Below are positions 5,647-8,459 of a stretch of DNA of 8,459 nt, in pieces. The DNA is from DAOTZU01 sp034433995 (lineage in GTDB: Bacteria; Chloroflexota; Anaerolineae; UBA1429). Positions within the stretch are counted from its first letter, which is position 1, and every line of letters begins with the position of its first letter. Location: assembly GCA_034433995.1 (NCBI GenBank), contig DAOTZU010000104.1:1-8459 (forward strand), written 5' to 3'. The notes beneath the pieces are model-generated. The model did no database searches. It saw only the letters and a program-made list of their open reading frames with translations, and was not told the DNA's origin. Position numbers and translations under genes: made by a program.

Positions 5647-5739
5647 CTAACCAGACCAAGGGTCCGGCTTCTTGGACTTGGGCCCCAAGGCCACGATGCG
5701 TAGGGCTTTTTCCACATTGGCACGAATCGCCACTACCAT
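5647..5739 (-). CDS. Putative lysine-rich leader peptide of the lys operon
   Basis: A 30-codon ORF between the promoter and the terminator. It starts MVVAIRANVEKALRIVA and ends LGPKSKKPDPWSG. Lys codons are AAA at residue 11 and AAG at 21, 23 and 24, so three of four consecutive codons near the end are Lys. GGGAG (5754-5750) lies 10 nt before the ATG, and the predicted transcription start (about 5762) leaves a leader of about 23 nt. The stop codon is 34 nt before the terminator hairpin. Bases GGTCTGG in its last codons (5657-5651) are complementary to CCAGACC (5602-5596) at the loop edge of the terminator, a possible antiterminator. The natural role would be to sense charged tRNA-Lys by ribosome stalling. 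Leader-peptide attenuation of a lysine cluster has been reported in Thermus, as I recall. It might instead be a chance ORF; no homologue is known to me. Confidence 0.6.
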   Translation of the reverse strand: MVVAIRANVEKALRIVALGPKSKKPDPWSG

Positions 5740-5768
5740 CCCAGGTTTGCTCCCTGCAGGATAGCAAT

Positions 5769-5797
5769 ACTGTAGCATACAATGGCGCGACTGTCAA
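5769..5797 (-). promoter_or_regulatory. Sigma70-type promoter of the lys operon
   Basis: Minus strand TTGACA (5797-5792), a perfect -35 box, 17 bases, then TACAGT (5774-5769), a 4-of-6 match to the -10 box. It lies in the gap just after the stop codon of the membrane-protein gene and would start transcription near 5762, upstream of the leader ORF, terminator and lysW. Confidence 0.72.
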
Positions 5798-5811
5798 AAA
5801 AGGCCTATTTT

Positions 5812-6924
5812 TCAGCTCCCCTCGCTCAGCCCCAGCTGCTTTTTCAGGCCGGCCACCTGGGTAGCGGCCTTTTGTTCCAGGCTGGCCCCAAAGAGCTCCA
5901 CCACGCTATCCAGGCTATAGCCCACCAGAAAGGCGTTGAGGGGCGTGAGGTTGGCCACGCCCGCCCCAAAGGCCAGCCCAAAGAGGCCCACCAGGGTGAG
6001 CAACAGCTTGAGCAGGATCTGCCCGCTCCGGGCGTTGAGCAACAGGGGCAGGTCGCCCAGGGCGAGGATGGGCGGGCGCGCGCCGGGTGCCTGGGCCCGT
6101 TTGGCCGTGCCCACGGCCACGTGCACCAGCAACCCCACCGCCACGGCTGCCCAGCCGATGAGCAGGGTGCCCACGTTGGCCGGCGCCAGGGGCCAATTGC
6201 CCACCGGCAGATAGCACAGGCCGATGACGATGCCGATAGTCGCGGCCACCCCCGCTAGGAGCAGCGCCATGGTGCCCGCCCGCGCCCACGGGTTGCGGTC
6301 GTAACGGTAGATCAGACCGTTCTCCGCATCCACCAAGCCGCCACGGATCACCTGGGGAGACCATTTCAGATAGTTCAAGATGCGCAGCCGGTCCTCCGGA
6401 TCGGGCACCTCGTCCTCAAAGACGGCATGAAAGGGCACATAATACCCCGGCCGAGCGTTGGCCAGCCAGTGGTTCAGCCGGGCGGGGATGGTGAGGTACC
6501 CCACGATAAAGATCAGCCGCCGAAACTGCCGCTCCAGGGCATCCAGGTAGTGCAATTGCTCCTGGGCCGAGAGGGTTTCTTGGGGCCGGGCCAGCAAAGG
6601 GCAGATGGAGATCTGTTCCCAGATGTTGTGTAGGTGGCGGATGGCATCGCCATCTTGGATCTGGCCGATCAACCCCTTCATATCCTGCATGGTCTTGGCG
6701 ATATAGTCCGCGTAGGCCTGCACGGTGATCTCGCCCCGGCGCACGCTGGCCAAGATCTCTTGCAGATCCACCACCTCGGCCCGCAGCTCGCGCAATCGGT
6801 CCAGCTTGACCTGTTCTGCGCCGACCTCCGCCTCGCTCATTTTGAGCGCGCCCATCCTTCTCTCACCCCCTGCGCGCTCGTCGGGAGTGGGCTCCGCCAT
6901 CGTCTCAGCGAGATCCACGGCCAT
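5812..6924 (-). CDS. Membrane protein of unknown function
   Basis: 370 residues; I do not recognise the family. The first 30 residues are polar and probably disordered. Residues about 34-66 are heptad-like and charged (VKLDRLRELRAEVVDLQEIL) and may form a coiled coil. A soluble helical region to about 212 follows, with LERQFRRLIFIVGYL (130-144) the only hydrophobic patch. Three clear hydrophobic segments come next, about 216-239 (MALLLAGVAATIGIVIGLCY), 250-272 and 302-325 (LLKLLLTLVGLFGLAFGAGV). The tail has NAFLVGYSLDSVVELFG (330-346) and then AATQVAGLKKQLGLSEGS. The large N-terminal part is likely cytosolic, since there is no signal peptide. The ATG at 6924 has AAGGAGG 8 nt upstream, which decides against the internal Met codons at residues 24 and 29. 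It lies 96 nt after the DUF4434-like gene and may share its transcript; a link to lysine synthesis is not evident. Confidence 0.85.
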   Translation of the reverse strand: MAVDLAETMAEPTPDERAGGERRMGALKMSEAEVGAEQVKLDRLRELRAEVVDLQEILASVRRGEITVQAYADYIAKTMQDMKGLIGQIQDGDAIRHLHNIWEQISICPLLARPQETLSAQEQLHYLDALERQFRRLIFIVGYLTIPARLNHWLANARPGYYVPFHAVFEDEVPDPEDRLRILNYLKWSPQVIRGGLVDAENGLIYRYDRNPWARAGTMALLLAGVAATIGIVIGLCYLPVGNWPLAPANVGTLLIGWAAVAVGLLVHVAVGTAKRAQAPGARPPILALGDLPLLLNARSGQILLKLLLTLVGLFGLAFGAGVANLTPLNAFLVGYSLDSVVELFGASLEQKAATQVAGLKKQLGLSEGS

Positions 6925-7003
6925 CGTTCGAACCTCCTTAACTGGCCAAGGCCGAACCGCCGAGCAGGGCGAGGCTGAGAAGGGCCGGCTGGTCTTGGAT
7001 GGG

Positions 7004-7020
7004 CCATCAAACGTTGATGG
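7004..7020 (-). other. Small hairpin after the DUF4434-like stop codon
   Basis: CCATCAA-ACG-TTGATGG, 7-bp perfect arms with a 3-nt loop, directly after the TAG stop on the minus strand. No T tract follows, so it is at best a weak or rho-assisted terminator or an RNA-stabilising hairpin. Confidence 0.4.
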
Positions 7021-8034
7021 CTAGATACCCCGGATAAAGTTGACGTAATCGTCGTACAGTTGCTGCGTTCCCTCGGCGCCGATATTCACCAGGGGCGTTT
7101 TGCGGTTCATAATCCCCTGATATTGGTAGGTGATGATCTTTTCCGCGCTCACCGCGGCCGCCAGCAGTTGTTCCCGCAGCCGAGAGAACTCGCAAGGGAT
7201 GCAGACGTTGCGGCCGTCGGGGCGCTTCTCAAAATCGAAACACTCGCAGTTCACCCAGAACTGGATGCCCAGCTTCTCGTGCAAGGGCCGGATCAGCTCA
7301 AAGCCTTGGGCGGCGACGCGAAAATCCATATCCGGATAGACCTTCATGAACCCGGCGTGGTCCTGGTAGGCGATGATATCCAGGTCGAGGGATTCGAGCT
7401 GTTTGGCCAAGGTATCCAGCTGTTCCTGGCGGGGCAGTTTCAGGTTTCCCGGCGAGGCCAGGAGCTGCACATCGCCCACGTGCTCCCGTAGCCGGCGGAC
7501 GAACTGGGCCGTCTTGAGGCAATCTTCCTCCTTAAAGAGGCCGCCGCCTTTGGCCGGGACCATCTCCGCCGAAACGTAAAAGCCTTGCAAGCTGGGATGA
7601 TGGGAATATTTCTCCAGGATGTCGCTGGCCATATTACAGAGCCAGGTATCGTGCTCCGGAGAGAGGTCCGGGTTGGCCGAAAGGGAACAGCGCCCAAAGA
7701 AGCCCAGGCCGGGGTAGACCTTCATGCCGTGCCGGTCGGCGGCCCCCAGGACGGCCTCCAGGGGATCCGCGCAGCCCATGGGTAGCTGGATCCCCACCTT
7801 CCGGCGATCCGCCGGATAAAGGGGCCGGCCCCACAGGGCGCAGCCCAGGATGATCACCGTGTCCATGCCGATGAGGTGCATGTCGTCCACCAACGCGGCC
7901 CACTGTTCGGCGGACCATTCCCTGCACTGGTCAATCCAATACTGCGCGTCCCAGTTGTTGGGGTGTTGGAAATCCATAAAGCTGCCGGTAATGATGGGTT
8001 TGATCACGTCCATCCCTCTGAAAAATATTCGCAA
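7021..8034 (-). CDS. DUF4434-like TIM-barrel protein, probable glycosidase relative
   Basis: About 330-337 residues. After a short N-terminus the protein reads VIKPIITGSFMDFQHPNNWD, then WSAEQWAALVDDMHLIGMDT and VIILGCALWG, the opening strands and helices of DUF4434 domains (PF14488), which adopt a glycoside-hydrolase-like barrel. Later segments fit the barrel: MKVYPGLGFFG, LQGFYVSAEM (candidate acidic residue on a strand), LLASPGNLKL, DIIAYQDHAGF and QFWVNCECFDFEKR. No signal peptide or membrane segment is seen, so it is probably cytosolic. Substrate and activity are unknown. The start is uncertain. TTG at 8034 has AAGGA 6 nt upstream and is chosen. ATG at 8013 lies just before the conserved part but has its AGAGGG too close; ATG at 8058 has only weak signals. 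Starts beyond 8089 fall in a dispersed repeat and are rejected. Confidence 0.75.
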   Translation of the reverse strand: MRIFFRGMDVIKPIITGSFMDFQHPNNWDAQYWIDQCREWSAEQWAALVDDMHLIGMDTVIILGCALWGRPLYPADRRKVGIQLPMGCADPLEAVLGAADRHGMKVYPGLGFFGRCSLSANPDLSPEHDTWLCNMASDILEKYSHHPSLQGFYVSAEMVPAKGGGLFKEEDCLKTAQFVRRLREHVGDVQLLASPGNLKLPRQEQLDTLAKQLESLDLDIIAYQDHAGFMKVYPDMDFRVAAQGFELIRPLHEKLGIQFWVNCECFDFEKRPDGRNVCIPCEFSRLREQLLAAAVSAEKIITYQYQGIMNRKTPLVNIGAEGTQQLYDDYVNFIRGI

Positions 8035-8089
8035 GGGCGATCCTTCCGTGCCCTGCATGACTCTTTTAAGCCCACGGCCAAGCGGTTTC

Positions 8090-8337
8090 CTCACCACGGA
8101 GTCACGGAGAGCACGGAGAATCTCCTGGTTCTCTCCGTGGCCTCCGTGCCTCCGTGTTTTCAGCGTCCACGACGAGGATGTTCCCTCACCACGGAGTCAC
8201 GGAGAACACGGAGAATCTCCTGTTTCTCTCCGTGGCCTCCGCGTCTCCGCGTTGTCAGCGTCCACGACGAGGATGTTCCCTCACCACGGAGTCACGGAGA
8301 GTACGGAGAATCTCCTGTCTCTCCGTGCCTCCGTGGT
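8090..8337. repeat. Three tandem copies of a 95-bp palindromic dispersed repeat
   Basis: Units begin with CTCACCACGGAGTCACGGAG at 8090, 8185 and 8280, an exact 95-nt period; the third ends early at 8337. Each unit holds an inverted repeat built on ACGGAG/CTCCGT around GAATCTCCTG. In the third copy ACCACGGAG (8283-8291) pairs with CTCCGTGGT (8329-8337). The two spacers between hairpins share CAGCGTCCACGACGAGGATG and a following TTC. The copies differ by a few substitutions, some compensating within the stem. This fills the gap between the two flanking genes; no coding frame through it is believable. Similar CACGGAG-type palindromes are, as I recall, common dispersed non-coding repeats in several phyla. 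Confidence 0.85.
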
Positions 8338-8357
8338 CCAGAAATTGCCTTTTATAA

Positions 8358-8459
8358 TTATAAGATGAGCTGGTGGGTGATCTTGCGCCAGGTGCCCTCG
8401 ATATAGTGTCGGCGAAAGAGATAGATCAAGCCCGATTCGCCGCTCACCAGCAGATCCAG
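8358..8459 (-). CDS. C-terminal end of an unidentified protein (cut by window edge)
   Basis: Minus-strand frame entering at the right edge: LDLLVSGESGLIYLFRRHYI, then EGTWRKITHQLIL and TAA. The piece DLLVSGESGLIYLFRR resembles the last blade of FG-GAP/VCBS-type beta-propellers (pattern D-L-L-x-G-x-x-G-x-I-Y-x-F-x-R), but 33 residues are too few to be sure. It is in the same orientation as the rest of the window and ends in a 12-bp AT palindrome, TTATAATTATAA (8352-8363), that contains the stop codon. The 260 nt to the next gene are mostly the 95-bp repeats. Confidence 0.6.
   Translation of the reverse strand: MDLLVSGESGLIYLFRRHYIEGTWRKITHQLIL

Noticed and set aside
5571..5762. Lysine riboswitch or T-box in the lysW leader
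   Set aside because: No T-box AGGGTGGNACC element is seen, and the roughly 190-nt leader lacks a recognisable L-box core; the short Lys-rich ORF explains the layout better.
5794..5815. Terminator of the membrane-protein gene (AAAAATAGGCCTTTTTT)
   Set aside because: The stem would be A-T pairs around AGGCCT and weak; the same T run forms part of the -35 region of the lys promoter.
8090..8337. CRISPR array
   Set aside because: The 95-nt units are nearly identical throughout, including the spacers, so there are no unique spacers; three hairpin-bearing copies fit a tandem dispersed repeat.

Overview
The window carries the front half of a bacterial lysine operon of the LysW-dependent alpha-aminoadipate (AAA) type. 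Everything convincing lies on the minus strand, so transcription runs from high to low coordinates. The DNA is GC-rich, has Thermus-like AAA genes and is full of short 7-nt-period palindromic repeats. This suggests a Chloroflexota (Anaerolineae-like) bacterium, but that is an inference from gene content and repeat style, not a proven placement.

In transcription order: (1) 8459-8358, the last 33 codons of an unidentified protein, perhaps a beta-propeller. (2) 8337-8090, three head-to-tail copies of a 95-bp palindromic dispersed repeat. (3) 8034-7021, a DUF4434-like TIM-barrel protein. (4) 6924-5812, an unrecognised membrane protein with a cytosolic coiled-coil-like front half. (5) 5811-5359, a 450-nt non-coding leader with a good sigma70-type promoter, a 30-codon ORF ending in a Lys-rich stretch, a rho-independent terminator, and two opposed heptad-repeat arrays. 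(6) 5358-1050, lysW, homocitrate synthase, homoaconitase large and small subunits, and homoisocitrate dehydrogenase, tightly packed except for a repeat island between the homoaconitase genes. (7) 1042-373, a PIN-domain toxin-antitoxin pair with its own palindromic operator. (8) 278-1, the start of lysX, cut by the window edge.

The enzymes form one pathway. Homocitrate synthase joins 2-oxoglutarate and acetyl-CoA, LysT/LysU isomerise homocitrate to homoisocitrate, and homoisocitrate dehydrogenase yields 2-oxoadipate. After transamination, LysX attaches alpha-aminoadipate to the C-terminal Glu of the small carrier protein LysW. The later genes (lysZ, lysY, lysJ, lysK) are not visible and may lie beyond the left edge.

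The most interesting signal is the lysW leader. It looks like a ribosome-mediated, lysine-sensing transcription attenuator: promoter, ribosome binding site, a short ORF with Lys-Ser-Lys-Lys near its end, a possible antiterminator pairing and an intrinsic terminator. Other oddities are a roughly 32-residue in-frame insertion inside homoisocitrate dehydrogenase built from dispersed repeats, fungal-looking homocitrate synthase and homoisocitrate dehydrogenase, and a toxin-antitoxin module lodged inside the operon.
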